Shown here: one piece after another, positions 1 to 11,687 of the stretch
How the letters are laid out: every line of letters starts with the position of its first letter
How positions within the stretch are numbered: position 1 is the stretch's first letter
Assembly: GCF_003589595.1 (NCBI RefSeq)
Contig: NW_020655550.1
Span: forward strand, 5,556 to 69,555
DNA from: Hyposmocoma kahamanoa
Taxonomy: Eukaryota; Arthropoda; Insecta; Lepidoptera; Cosmopterigidae
Length of the DNA stretch: 64,000 nucleotides
Direction of reading: 5' to 3'
Made by a program: the position numbers and the translations under genes
Notes under the pieces: generated by a model
Database searches by the model: none
Told to the model about the DNA's origin: nothing
Seen by the model: the letters and a program-made list of their open reading frames with translations, nothing else

Positions 1-4
1 GTGC

Positions 5-46
<42 letters not shown>
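1..46. repeat. (GT)n microsatellite
   Basis: The window opens with an almost pure GT dinucleotide run, with two GC interruptions at its left end. It is cut by the window edge, so its true length is unknown. Confidence 0.95.
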
Positions 47-49
<3 letters not shown>

Positions 50-940
50 TGTGTTTGACGATGAATGAATGAAATATTATTTATTGCACGTTAAAAGCTT
101 TTAATCTGTTGGCATGGTTATTAGACAGAGTAATTATCGTATTCCAATTCCCAATTATGTTTGGTTTACGTACTTCAGCGCCAGCAGTTACAAAAAATCT
201 AATAAAATAAGTTCATCTTAGCTTTTTTGTATCCATTACTCAATGAAAAAACCTAGTTCGGTAATCACGACTTATAAATTGTGTTAGTGTCCGTAGTACC
301 TAAATGTATTTAGTTTTTGTGCTCATGTTTTTTAATAAGAAAAAGCATTCATTACACGCAAAACAAAGCTTCAGTGCCAGGAGTGTATTTAAAGATTGGT
401 AAAATACAAAAGTAAACATTATAAAGTTTACTCTGAAAATGTCGTACTTAATAGTTACTTACATGTGTGGGTATGGATAACAACAGAAATCATTGTCACC
501 GTAAGAACAATACCAGAAAAAAACAGTCCAAAGAAACTACATGAAAAAACTCAACATCCTTAATTCAGTTACCGTCGAAAGACACTTCCCAATTATTTTG
601 AACTTCTTTCGATGGGGTGCGAAAATCGAGCGTCGAGGGCAGATGATAAATTAGAAAATGTCAGGAAGTTTTGGTTCGCTAATGATCGTACTCGATGACG
701 GCAACCGGTAATAGCATAACATAGTATTTAACGTATTTTGTGCGTAAAATTAACCCAAAGACCATACTTTAGTCCACGCCTTGTAAATATAAACTTTATT
801 ATATAACAAGAGCGTACTAGAATTGGACGGAAGAAAATCCTATGGTAGTTTTGAGATAGTTGGTATTTATTACAAATTATATGTTTAAAATATAAAAATG
901 AATGGCGCCGAGACTCAATATATGAAATTTATAGATTTAA
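47..940. other. AT-rich stretch without a recognised gene
   Basis: All frames are broken by stops and no splice-flanked coding block or known repeat was recognised. Confidence 0.5.
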
Positions 941-1262
941 TATTTATTGAATTGATATTCAAATATTTTTGTTAAATTACTCCACTAGCTTGTTATAATT
1001 TCGAGCACTTAAAAAAAAATCCTTCGATCCTGCCGGATTTGAACCGACGTCTCCTAGCAAACCGTGCCAGACGCTATGCCAACTAAGCCACGGAACGAAC
1101 CAGCGGACCTCTCGAATTTCTGTATGTGCTCGTTGTTGAATCTTTGTATTTGGTTTTCAACGACGCTTTAGCCGTAGTGACATCTATGAGAAATCTATGA
1201 AAGTATTTCGTCACCCTGTTAGATACCTTTACAGCTACTGCCCTGGCTGAGATGTCGCTATT
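941..1262 (-). mobile_element. tRNA-derived SINE, family S1
   Basis: Read on the minus strand, a non-tRNA body is followed by a tRNA-like module. The module has an A-box-like TGGCTTAGTTGG and a B-box-like GGTTCAAATCC and ends in GGATCGAAGG and an A/T-rich tail. The same body and module recur at 20785-21050 and 59420-59940. The tRNA-like part has no sound anticodon arm, so it is not a functional tRNA. Confidence 0.75.
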
Positions 1263-1272
1263 AATTGTAATT

Positions 1273-1417
1273 AAACATTTATTGAATTGATATTCAATTA
1301 TTTTTGCGAAATTACTCCTCTAGTTTGTTATAACTATTAATACAAAGATCACGAACACTTACAAAAAATTCCTTCGATCCGGCCGGATTTAAACCGACAC
1401 GTCTCCTAGCAAACCTA
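1273..1417 (-). mobile_element. Partial SINE, family S1
   Basis: This repeats the 3' portion of the neighbouring S1 copy: the tail with TTGTTATAACT, the ATCGAAGGAA junction and the B box. It stops inside the tRNA-like module. Two S1 copies therefore lie head to tail, the second truncated. Confidence 0.65.
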
Positions 1418-1446
1418 AATTTATAGATTCATTCGCTCATTTGACC

Positions 1447-1575
1447 TCCGGTTGGTAAAATTACAGGCACATGGGACTTGTTGACTTTTGTCACAGGGTG
1501 ACGGTATCTTTGCGATTTAAAGCTCTGAGTGGCACTGCAACTGTTACGAATAGGTGTGTTGCTTACCACCAGATT
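1447..1575 (+). mobile_element. Family A retroposon-like repeat, truncated
   Basis: It contains the family A core (AAATTACAGGCACATGGGAC, CAGGGTGACG, GCGATTTAAAGCTCTGAGTG, GGCACTGCAACTGTTA, GCTTACCACCAG). An internal stretch and both ends are missing compared with the fuller copies at 47758 and 61278. Confidence 0.7.
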
Positions 1576-3230
1576 AAACTCTTAAAGAAACTCTGAATCA
1601 TACAAATTAACTTGTTACATTTACGAATACAAGATCAGAAAAATACTTAAATAGAAGTGGGCACAAACTGAAGATCCTTTCTATATTTAAGGTACAATAA
1701 ACTGTTAAAACTACGTACCTACACACAATTGATGATAACGAGGGCGATGGCGCTATGGATTTCCCATTAGAGGTCGACCTGCTCAATTGCCTCGCCACGG
1801 GTGTAAATTTACAACCAGATCAATACCGTGGAGTCTGCACTCCAAATGACTCTAGTACAGTTGCAAACAAAAACCATACTGACCTTAGCTGAATTAATAA
1901 AATTATAATATGTAGTAACAAACTTTCAAAAAAGTTCTGTTGTTGTAAAAGAAAAGTCAACGGTGTTAAATCATACAGCCAAGTCTTGGTGAATTTTTCT
2001 TTTTCTTTTTATACAAAAATTGGCGTGCGCCAAGTCTTCAGTCCATTATTTAATATTTAGGCATTACGCCTCGACGACGTGTCATAGCAGATTGGTACCA
2101 AGTCAGGGCATAAAATTCCAATTCCGGGTAGAATTTTAATTCCAAAGAGTTCTGTTTCTGATTTGAAAATTGGTTTCTCTTTATTTGAACAGCAAGTATG
2201 TAGTAGAAAAGAGTAACTTTACCCCTGAACTTTAAACTAACTATATAGTACTTTACGTGACTATGACAGTGGTGTTGACATGGCTACATAATGGTATTTA
2301 CGTAATCTCTCAAATCTATAAATTTCTAGGTTCTTTTTTTTTTAATTCCTTATTTCTAGAATTTTGGTTGAAATGTACTATTGATTAGAAATATAACGTT
2401 CCCTTTTTGTTTTTAAATAAAGAGAAACCCGAAAATTTGTACGTATTCCTATAGACTAATTTTGTTTTTGTGTAAGAAACAATTCTAAAATGATTGATAA
2501 CCCAGAAACAAAAATCGTGTTACGTGGTATTATCAGGGATTTCAGTTTGTTCTTTTAGGGCTCAACCGTCTAACTGAACACTGCCTCTTAAAAATAAAAA
2601 CTCTTCCTAGTTTAGGATACAGAGTCTCTTATATTTGTTACACCTTTCTGCTTGTTTCTTTTATTTTAGTAGACTTTTTAATCACTACATTTGCTTCCCT
2701 GTACTGTTTATAATAATTTATGATATACAAAATGAAATACTAATGATCAGGTCTGCTGTTTGAATCAATATATTATTATTATATATATCTATTTTAGATT
2801 TTCGTCTCTCCCATTGTCTAAAAGATTAATTTATTATATATAATATATATTTTTATTATTATACATAAAATCGTAAACGTAAAAAAGATTTCTGAGAATT
2901 TTGACTGATTTCCAAGTTACTCCTTGCAACAAATGAGACGAAGTTCAGATGAGACATTATAATGGCTATAGTATAACTTGATAATAATTGTATATAATGA
3001 ATGGCAAGTTGAGGCTTTTGGATTTCACTGGCATGTCGCTTCCGTCTCAAGTTTAGGAAGCGGTGCTGCTCGATGAGGCTCGCATCGTTCCCCGGTCCTT
3101 GACTCCGGCCGGCCGTGCCATTGTCGGAGTATACCGTCTATCTCATTTAAAAATTCAGAATTTATCGATTGGTATTTTTTTATTGAATGAAGTATTCTCT
3201 TATTCACCTTATTCATCATCATCCTCATCA
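1576..3230. other. AT-rich stretch without a recognised gene
   Basis: Only short open frames without recognisable motifs occur here. A small GC-richer patch near 3050-3120 matches nothing I know. Confidence 0.5.
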
Positions 3231-3233
3231 ATC

Positions 3234-3362
3234 ACAAATTACACCCAAAAGCACGAGAGAAATAAATGTGATGATATAAAATATTTCTCCCGGCTTGGAT
3301 ATCAGACCAGGGACCTCTACGTGGCAGTCCAGTGTGGTAACCCTTCGGCCATAGAGACAGTT
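3234..3362 (-). mobile_element. tRNA-derived SINE, family S2, decayed
   Basis: On the minus strand the tRNA-like head (GGCCGAAGGGTTACC, GTGGCACG-like segment, degraded B box) is followed by the body line ending in CTCGTG...GGTGTAATTTGTG. The best matching copies are 56432-56638 and 59098-59290. Confidence 0.65.
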
Positions 3363-3689
3363 GTATTATTTATTTATTTATAAGGAAATTCTTGCGGACT
3401 TACAGATTAACCAACATGCCCAGCAAGATATTGGATTACAATATTGTATATATAAAGCTACAAATCCTGACTCACTTAGAAAAATAGAACACGTACTTCG
3501 CGATTTGGTGGAAAAAATATATTTATATCGTTATACGCGGGTAGGCGCCAAGGCAAAGAATCAAATATGAGAAGACCTGAATGTGGGAAATGTAAACGAG
3601 TGATCAACGGCCTGCAAAAACTATAATACATGGAGGAGATTTTTGAGCACTTTTGTGAGATACATCTTGGTCAATTTCTGTAGAAAGTA

Positions 3690-4560
3690 AAAAATTTTCG
3701 AAAATCAAACAAACAAGATGGCCGCCATACAAATTTCGAAGCCTTCTATAACGGAAATTATTAGAGACAGGTAGAAGGTGCTGAAAGAAATGTCATAGAG
3801 GGTAATTGCCTGTGGACAACTGCCTGTGTAAAAAAAATTTAAGATGGCGAGTCCAAAATGGCGGCCGAAGAAAAACTTGCTTCGATGCGGCTGAAAATTG
3901 GCATGCGGGAGTCCTTCATCATAATTTGGGGTCAAAAGTATTTTTCGCCATTTTTTAATATGGCGCTATATAAGTGTTTTTTTCGTTAAAAATAGGCGCC
4001 GAATGATACTCGCTCTGTTTCAGCTGAAAATTGGGATGTGAAAGCCTCTAGAAGTGCCAGATAATGATTTGTGCATAAAATTGGTTTTTCGCCATTTTCA
4101 AATATGGCCGCCATACAAGCGTTTGTTGGCAGTAGAGAAAAAATTGTTCTGATCCCTTCCAAAATTGTCATGTGGGAGTCTCTAGAAGTGCTTGATAATA
4201 ATTTGTGATCAGCATTAGTTTATCGCCATTTTTCAATATGGCTGCCATAGAAGTATTTTTTGGAGGTACATGAAAATTTGCTCTAATTCACTTGAAAATC
4301 GGCATGTGGGGGTCTCTACGGGTGTTTACTAATAATTTTATTGTGTGTTATTGTGTGTTGTAATTTTACAGTGTTTACTATTAAATTTATTTTTGAATAT
4401 GGCTGCTTTACAAATTTTTTTTAGCGGTTGATAAGATTTTGCTCTAATTCTACTGAAAATTGCCGTGAGGGGTTCTCTATGGGTGTTTAATAATAATTTG
4501 CAGTCAAAATTTACTTTTTGCCATTTATCTACATGGCCGTCATTAAAGACCTATGTTAAT
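3690..4560 (+). repeat. Divergent tandem repeat, 130-150 bp unit, about five copies
   Basis: Units are anchored by TGAAAATTGGCATGTGGGAG-like blocks near 3893, 4022, 4160, 4301 and 4452. Each is followed by a TCTCTAGAAGTG-like and a TAATAATTTGTG-like segment, then CGCCATTTT and an ATGGCCGCCAT-like palindrome. Spacing varies from about 130 to 150 bases and copies differ widely, so this is an old array. An earlier relic of the ATGGCCGCCAT block is at 3718. Confidence 0.75.
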
Positions 4561-4575
4561 TTTTTAAAAGTCATA

Positions 4576-4640
4576 AGTGCTGAGGCCGTAGGCCGAGGTT
4601 TAGCGGAGGGCGAAGCCCGAAGCGTCCGCACGCCACCTTA
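4576..4640. other. GC-rich self-complementary segment
   Basis: A short GC-rich island sits directly after the tandem array. It carries internally complementary pieces such as AGGCCGTAGGCCGAGG and GGGCGAAGCCCGAAGC. It reads like a fragment of a structured repeat, but I do not recognise the family. Confidence 0.4.
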
Positions 4641-4839
4641 CGTAGGTAGTATACGGGGACTAGATTTCACAATTGTTCAAAATGTAAGGTACACTTCCCG
4701 ATGTAGTGGAAATAATATCTTATTTACTTATACAACTTATAGCGTGGTTGTATCTCGACTGTTTCTCTGGTACACTCTTTTTTATTGGAAGCTATGCCAA
4801 AAAGAGAAGTATTTAGGGAAAAAATGCCAAACGATCACT

Positions 4840-5010
4840 TCAAATTTCTGGTCTCAAACCAGGGAATTTCCTGTACTATGAGTACCAGAGTAACGATAAT
4901 TCTAAAGGCAATATCCAGAATACCCTGACCAGGATCAACTTAAAAATGTTTTTTTCATAAATTGGCTCAAATAAGGGATCGAGTCTGGAACCTCCTCATC
5001 AAGCGCCCAT
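4840..5010 (-). mobile_element. tRNA-derived SINE, family S4
   Basis: On the minus strand a degraded tRNA-like head (GGCGCTTGATGAGGAGG, B-box-like GACTCGATCCC) leads into a body with TTGATCCTGGTCAGGGTATTCTGG. It ends with CTCTGGTACTCATAGTACAGG and AATTCCCTGGTTTGAGACC. Related copies are at 7935, 25815, 36595 and 59945. Confidence 0.6.
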
Positions 5011-5018
5011 GGTACTAA

Positions 5019-6578
5019 TCACATCTCACATCAATAGACATCATAAAAGCTTTTAAGTCAATACATGTTAAAAAAACTGAAGATCTCTGGGGCATATCAA
5101 CTAAAGTTATAGACTCAGTTATTGATCTCATTTCCCCACAGTTAGCTGTAGCTTTCAATAGGTGCGTTGACGAAGGTGTTTTTCCCGATTTAATGAAATA
5201 CAGCAAGGTTATTCCCTTATTCAAAAGCGGTAGGAAAGTTGATCCTAGCAACTATAGGCCCATTTCAATTTTACCTGCTTTAAGTAAAATATTCGAAAAG
5301 GTTATGCTAACTCAATTACTGTCCTATTTCGGTAGGAATCATATTTTTCATAGTGAACAATACGGGTTTACTAGTGGTAGATCGACTAGCGATGCGGGGG
5401 TAGCGTTACTAAAACACATCTTTGATGCTTGGGAAAGGTCCCAGAACGCTATTGGTGTTTTCTGTGACCTCTCAAAGGCATTTGATTGCGTTGATCATAA
5501 TACTCTTATTAGTAAGCTGGAATATTACGGTGTAAATGGCAAGGCGTCGAAACTTGTCTCGTCATATCTCAACGGTAGAATTCAGAAAGTAGGCATAAAT
5601 GGAGCGACTTCTTTGGGTTCTCCAGTAAAAATGGGTGTTCCGCAAGGCTCAATACTTGGACCTTTCTTATTTCTGATTTATATTAATGATCTGCCATTCT
5701 TTGTTAAGGACCATTGCGAAATAGTGTTGTTTGCTGATGACACATCCTTGATTTTTAAAACAGACAGACATGACATTAACTATGACCGTATTAATGATAC
5801 CCTCTCTAAAGTAGTTTATTGGTTTAATGCTAACAATTTATTGCTTAATGCCAAGAAGACAAAATGTGTTAAATTTGAATTACCTAACGTAAAATCGACT
5901 AGTCCAAGCATAGAAATAAACGGAGAAAAGTTAGACCTTGTTAATAAAGCAGTCTTCTTGGGAGTGACCTTAGATAGTAAACTTCAGTGGTTTCCACATA
6001 TATCGTCCCTGGCCAGCAGATTAAGCTCCGCTGCATACGCAGTCCGCAGAATACGTGAGCTTACCGATGTTAGTACTGCTAGACTAGTTTACTTTAGTTA
6101 CTTCCATAGTATAATGTCCTACGGGATTCTCATGTGGGGTAAAGCGGCAGATATTCAAACCATATTTGTATTGCAAAAACGAGCGATTCGTTCTGTGTAC
6201 CGTCTAGGCTCTCGGGTATCTCTCAGAGAAAAGTTTAAGGAGACTGGTATCATGACTGTGGCATCACAGTACATTTACTCAAATATTTTATATGCCCGTA
6301 AAAATATACATAATTTCAATAAGAAAGAAGATATCCATAATATTAACCTTAGAGCTAAGTCCAAACTCATGGTACCACGATTTCGTTTAACCAAGGTAAA
6401 CAACTCTTTTATGGGGAACTGTATACGTTTTTACAATAAGATTCCGGAGCATATATTAAGTTTATCATTTCCTAAGTTTAAAAACTACATTAAAAATATT
6501 TTGATCGAAAAATCATATTACAAAATTGAAGACTACGTGTTAGATAAAGATGTATGGAAAGACGACATGGCTCCATAA
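5019..6578 (+). pseudogene. 5'-truncated Jockey-like non-LTR retrotransposon reverse transcriptase
   Basis: This is the reverse transcriptase part of a LINE that would copy its own RNA into DNA at a nicked target. An open frame runs from just after a stop at 5016 to TAA at 6576-6578; the first ATG is at 5193 and gives 461 residues. Counting from that Met, the fingers motif YRPISILPALSKIFEKV lies at 21-37, catalytic D92 in VFCDLSKAFD, GVPQGSILGPFLF at 148-160, and the active-site FADD at 180-183. A long thumb/C-terminal part follows. The reading frame also covers linker sequence before the Met (AFKSIHVKKTEDLWG). The endonuclease domain and ORF1 are missing, as expected from incomplete reverse transcription. 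The RT core itself shows no stop or frameshift, so the insertion is not very old. Confidence 0.9.
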
Positions 6579-6769
6579 TCCACACAAATTTGATTCAAAA
6601 TGTATTCCATAGCATTTAAGTTTATTTGAAAAGAGCAATCCCTAGAGTTTCTTGCTCGTTCTTCTCAGGGAGGTCAGCGTAGTGAACGAGCAGTACCTTA
6701 AATGTGACGTTTTCAAGTGTAAATTTATTTTACCTATGGAATAAATAATCTTTGACTTTGACTTTGACT
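6579..6769 (+). mobile_element. 3' UTR and tail of the Jockey-like LINE
   Basis: The segment carries TTTCTTGCTCGTTCTTCTCA and ends in AATAAATAATC followed by CTTTGACTTTGACTTTGACT. A short tandem repeat at the 3' end in place of poly(A) is known for several non-LTR families. Scraps of the same 3' UTR occur on the opposite strand near 9440 and 9960. Confidence 0.8.
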
Positions 6770-6875
6770 GTGCCACCAAAGAGCATAAGCACACCCCGTA
6801 ATCTGAAAGCGATCACGCGCCGCAGACCGAGCCCGACTCCGCCGTAGGTGGGGTATAGGGCTCGTTAATTATATA

Positions 6876-6919
6876 ATGATAATAATAACAATGATAATAA
6901 TAATAATAATAATAATAAA
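6876..6919. repeat. (AAT)n microsatellite
   Basis: Imperfect ATA/AAT trinucleotide run with AATGAT interruptions. Confidence 0.9.
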
Positions 6920-6984
6920 AGTAACGAACACAAAATAATATTAACAACTTCTAAATAGCTCTACAATAACATAAATTCACAAAA

Positions 6985-7870
6985 TTTGCAATAGCGGCTA
7001 TGAGTTGCGACCAACTAACCGCGAACACATCAGCAACTTGGTCAAGAGGGAGGAACTCATTCAATAAGAAAACCGCTCTAGTGGTCTGTAGACTGCGCGT
7101 TTTGTTTGGCATTGCAAAAAGGTTGCGTGCGCGCCGCGCCGTCCTAAGAGACCCACCGTGCTAGTGTAACGATCTGGCACTAATAGACCCAGTCTTTCTG
7201 AAACGGAAGGATTATCTATACTGTATCGTAAGAGCAGGCAGTAATGGGTAAGCAACATAGCCTTCCGCCTCAATTCAAGGGATTCCAGACCAACCATCCC
7301 AGTAACAAACAGCGAGGGAAAAAGAAATGGGTAATAACCGTACCGCCTTTTATAAAGACACCGTGAAAACTTGCATACTCTTTCGATCAGTAGGGTATAT
7401 TTGACCTTTCGAGGATCCCATACAAAAGCATTGTACTCAAGTTTGAATCGAACGTACGCGTTGAACAGCAACACAGCAACACACGTTGGGTCACGGAATT
7501 GAGACGCTGTCCTTATTATGAAACCCAGCTAGCAGATTTGTAGATGTTAACTATGTGATCACGCATGCGTAATCGGGTATCCAATGTTAATCCTAGGTCT
7601 TAAATTATACTAACACGGACGAGTGGAATACCTGAGAGGTGATAATTAGCGCTAACTGGATCACTGGATCGAGTGAAGGAGATGGTTTTACACTTCAGTG
7701 CATTGAGTGGTATCTTGTTAGTTGCACTCCACTGTGTTACAGCGGCCATTACCCTTTGAAGTGACTCGCAATCCGAAGCTAGCAAACCACAGAGAATGTG
7801 CACCCCCAACACATATCCTGAGGTCGTCTACCATAATTAAAAATAGCGTTGGGCCCAGGTTTCTTTCTCG
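6985..7870 (-). pseudogene. Decayed non-LTR reverse transcriptase, C-terminal half
   Basis: On the minus strand, scattered frames encode LINE RT pieces in the right order. LGPTLFLIMVDDL is the motif before the YADD box. It is followed by TNKIPLNALKCKTISFTR and, in the next frame, VRFKLEYNAFVWDPRKVKYT with a typical C-terminal tail (YYPFLFPSLFVTGMVGLESL). Several stops and frameshifts separate the pieces, so it cannot make protein. The sequence differs from the LINE at 5019, so it is a second family, most like CR1/Jockey-group elements. The 3' end is vague. Confidence 0.75.
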
Positions 7871-7934
7871 GCTCACGCCAACGCCAGCGGCGCAATAACC
7901 TAGACAATCATAACAATTAATATTATATGTTTAA

Positions 7935-8068
7935 AATATAAAACGGTTACTACGGAATTCACTCCGGATTCAGGAAAGTCATTTTCTAAATTGGTTTCTA
8001 AATAGATCCTACTGAGGATTGAACCCGCGATCTTTTTATGGAGCGCCCACAGTCACTCAGTCGATAAA
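7935..8068 (-). mobile_element. tRNA-derived SINE, family S4, partial
   Basis: On the minus strand the tRNA-like head includes TGTGGGCGCTCCATAAAAAG and a B box GGTTCAATCC. The body shares AAACCAATTTAGAAAA and GAGTGAATTCCG with other S4 copies. Confidence 0.6.
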
Positions 8069-8069
8069 T

Positions 8070-9425
8070 ACTTGGGTCTTGGACATGTAAAGCATACCAT
8101 TCTGAATTCCATATCTTTCTTAGATGAGAATAACAATAAAGTATGCTATGTAACTAAAGTGATATGTGCCTATATTATGTAACGTCTTGCTTGTGACAGA
8201 TCTAGAACGATGATACTCAAAGGGGTCTACATTGACCCCAGGGAAAAAATAGGGGTGCATGAGACGTTAATGGAGATCCACGAAAATCGGATCCAAATAA
8301 GTAGGTCGTCACCAAAATTTTGACTTTCTATAAATGGAATTCACATTCCACACGTAGTATTTTTTTATGTACATACGTAATACTTTCTTGCAATATACGT
8401 AAATTACTTATGAAGTTGAACATTCCATAACAAACGAGATATTCGACAATATATTAATTTTGAAAAAAACATACTATAAACTAATATATATTATATTATC
8501 TAGACTGATTAGTTACTTGTTAAATAGTGTGAAACGGCAATACATTGCACTAATTTTGATACTAATTTAAATATTTCGTTGTATATTTTTATCACTGCAT
8601 GCTATGATGTTCTTTAAACGTAGAAGCACCAAGTTTTAAGGCAGTTCAATATAGTGGAATATTTAGAACAAATAGAATGATGTGTGTTTTACTTAAGAAA
8701 GTTTCTCAGTATACAGCTAAACTTATCAAAACAAATAGCACTGTGTCAGCTGTTACACACATCTGAAGTTGTAAAAAAATCGTATTGGAAAGGCAAGGAG
8801 TCTAAGCAAAATCGAGAAAAATCGGCACGTGGTCTACGAGACAAAAAGTTTGGGCACCTCTGATCGAGAAGAAGCAGAACAGTTCAATTAAAACTATGTG
8901 TTTTTTACAGAGGAAGAATATTGCGTGTTAACCTGTTTAGCCTATATACACAATCTCTTCAAATATAATTTTTACTTTTATAATAAATTAACAACTATAA
9001 AGTACAATTGTAATTACATTTAGTATTAGCTTCATTTATATGCGGTGTCTCTCATCTTTTCGTGGTCAAGGAGCTTGCGACAGCCATTATCTTGACCTCA
9101 GAAGAAAAATCTTCATTAATACAATACATGGGTGTAATTACATTGTCATTGAATACAATTTTATTCATTCTCAGCTCTATTCCGCAGAAATCATTCACAT
9201 CCTATTTCATTCCTAATAATAATTATTATTGGCTTATTTTGTTTAGATACCGTTGTACAATGGATTGTTATAACCATTCCATACACATCCCAAATTTGGT
9301 TTCGGATTTCCTAAATAAAAAATTTACTTACCGGTGGACTGAAAATAAAACCCAAACTGAAAACAAACTCAAAAATAAATCATCTTTATTTAATAAGTAA
9401 GCAAGTTACACTTGAAATATTGATT
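8070..9425. other. AT-rich stretch without a recognised gene
   Basis: One open frame at 9062-9400 starts with GTG and has AT-driven composition; nothing in it resembles a known domain. No splice-bounded coding block was seen. Confidence 0.5.
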
Positions 9426-9429
9426 AGAC

Positions 9430-9990
9430 TCTACTGCGCATTCGTAAGGCAGATTTTCCTGAGAAGAATGTGCAAGAAACTAAACTACAAGAACCCAAAT
9501 GGATCACCATCACGGATTTTTGTCATCCTAATACGCAGAAGCTTTAGAATTAAGTTTTTGTTTCACTATATTCTATATTTTCAAAAACTCGTAAATAGCA
9601 AATTTTGAATATCACCTGGAATCTTAGTATAGAATCATATACATTGCCCCTTTAATCAATTTGTGACTTTGTGAAGACGACTGTCAAGACCAGCTAGTTT
9701 ATTTTTATTCCTCGTATTAACGGTATGTCTGTCACAATTTTAAATACTAAATTGCTATTATCCTTAACATAAATTACATTTTCATAAATGTGCTGTGACG
9801 ATAGTGCAAGAATGTTAATCCCTTCAAACTTATCTCTCAGAGACACTCTGGGGCCCAGACTGTAAATTGCTCTAACTTTCATTCCAGAGCAAAGCAAATT
9901 ACATCTGAAATCGTCACACTAATTAAACTGTACTACACATTTTTAAGCAGATTCCCATGAGAAGAATGAGCAAGAAACTCGAGGGGTTGC
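9430..9990 (-). pseudogene. Fragments of a Jockey-like LINE C-terminus and 3' UTR
   Basis: On the minus strand 9694-9897 encodes YSLGPRVSLRDKFEGINILA. This aligns with YRLGSRVSLREKFKETGIMT in the LINE at 5019, so it is the same family. Flanking 3' UTR relics (GTTTCTTGCACATTCTTCTC near 9450, GAGTTTCTTGCTCATTCTTC near 9960) suggest two nested or duplicated fragments. Confidence 0.7.
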
Positions 9991-10194
9991 TTTGGGAATA
10001 ATTTGTACATATTTATTATTTACAGTATTTATTTGAAACATCATAGATTGAAACAATCTGCAAGAAATAAACGGGTCACTACCGCGTTTTTTGTCATCCA
10101 AAGCTGTACAACAAAAAATGTAAATAACAGATTTTGTTTCACTATAGCTTTAAAGCTAGTGTATAGCAAAGTTTTGAATGTCAACTGGAGTTTT

Positions 10195-10495
10195 GAGAAG
10201 CCGTGGTAGCCTAATGGTTTGACCTACTGCCTCTCAAGCAGAGTGTCGTGAGTTAGAATTCGGACTCGCACCTCTGAGTTTCTCAGAATTTATGTGCGAA
10301 ATGAATTTCTCATGAGCTATCCGGTGCAAGAAAACATCGTGATGAAACCTGCACGTTGAAGAAGGTTCACAGCACTCGGAAAACGTGTGAAGTCCCCGAC
10401 CCGCACTGGGCCAGAGTGGCGGACTATGGCCTAAAACCTCGTCTGAATCGGGTCTCCACCCGTGCCCAGCAACGGGACGTTTAAATGGATTGTTG
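10195..10495 (+). mobile_element. tRNA-derived SINE, family S3, near full length
   Basis: It has a head with an A-box-like GGTAGCCTAATGG and a degraded B box (GAGTTAGAATTCGG). A body with AAAACATCGTGATGAAACC, CACTGGGCCAGAGTGG and GTGCCCAGCAACGGGACG follows. This layout matches a tRNA-derived SINE type common in moth and butterfly genomes and supports the lepidopteran assignment. Confidence 0.85.
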
Positions 10496-10559
10496 GTGAA
10501 CTGGAGTATTGTTATAGAAAGTTATCCCCATAAATGAATTCGCGGCTTTGTCAAAAAGA

Positions 10560-10800
10560 CTGTCAAGAACAGCCAGTTTACTTTTATTCCTCTTATTACT
10601 ATTTTTACCGGTCATCACTATTTTTCATAAAAAGGATTACTTTTCTTCTTAACTAAATTTTCATCAATTGCTGTGGCCCTGGTGTAATAATGTTAATTTC
10701 TCTCAACTTCTCTCTCAAAAACACTCTGGGTTTAGAGGGTAAATTGCCCGGATCGCACTTTTTGCTGGACAGAGATTATATTAATATCGGCGGCATTATC
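10560..10800 (-). pseudogene. Jockey-like LINE C-terminal fragment
   Basis: On the minus strand the text around 10680-10760 carries the CCCAGAGTGT/TTGAGAGAGA block that matches the LRDKF region of the copy at 9694. It also retains AAAGTGCGATCCGGGCAATT upstream. It is heavily broken and belongs to the same family as the LINE at 5019. Confidence 0.6.
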
Positions 10801-10810
10801 CCAAAGCAAA

Positions 10811-10972
10811 ATGCCGTATGTCCCCACTAGGGATACCCTGTATAGCGGGTGCCATGGATATCCACATAGACAACCACAAATTACAACTAAACTCACGCGA
10901 AATATAAATGTAGGCCATAAATATTTATTTCAGCCCGGGTACCGAACCCGGGACCGTTCGGCTACAGAGGCA
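10811..10972 (-). mobile_element. tRNA-derived SINE, family S2
   Basis: Minus-strand order is tRNA-like head (CTGTAGCCGAACGG, B box GGGTTCGGTACCC), then the AAATATTTATGG and CGTGAGTTTAGTTGTAATTTG body, ending with CATGGCACCCGCTATACAGG and CCCTAGTGGGG. The head lacks part of the anticodon region. Confidence 0.75.
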
Positions 10973-11446
10973 GTCAAAATAGATAAATTAAAATAATCTA
11001 GCGGTTTCCACGTTCTTGAAGTTTTCGTATTTTTTTAATCGCGTACACTGCAAAACAGCCGTTTTGGTAATTTACTTATTTGTGAACCCCATTACAATCT
11101 AGCATCTGAAGTTATACTTAAAAATACAACGGTACCAACAAGGTTCATTTTTCGTTATCTGCTGTGATATTTGTGACCGTCTGTCTAACATTGGGTAATG
11201 CAAATTTATAACAATTTGTTTTTTCTCATTGAGGAGCCGATTATTAACTGCAAACGAATCTACTACTTTAGAATTAGCAAATAAAATACTCACTGTATCA
11301 AAGCCTTGAGTTATATGAATAGTCTTTGACATTAGTTTTATTACGATTTTTCATTCGATAGTAAAACGAACAGACATAAGCATATTTGTTATTTTATAAA
11401 TGCATTTTTAATTAGTTGTATGTAGTAGAAGAGCCGTGTATATTAT

Positions 11447-11687
11447 TAGCAGTAGAGTTCCTTGTTGAAAGAGTTCGTTCAGGGAAGACCTGCTACCTTA
11501 CCCAAAAAGGGAGCTGGTGAAATTACAAGCACATAGGACTTTACAGACATGTCTCGGAGTGACGGGCGCAGTGTCAGAGCGGATCTTTACGATTTAAAAC
11601 TTTGAGTGGCACTGCAACTGTCATCAGGCGTGTTACCACCAGGCAGACGACATGTACGTCCCGTCGTTTGATATTATAAAAAAGTGT
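11447..11687 (+). mobile_element. Family A retroposon-like repeat
   Basis: Fairly complete. It has the CTTGTTGAAAGAGTTCGTTC start block, GGTGAAATTACAAGCACAT, GTGACGGGCGCAGTG, GATTTAAAACTTTGAGTGGC, and an end in GATATTATAAAAAAG. The A-rich 3' end suggests RNA-mediated copying. Confidence 0.8.
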
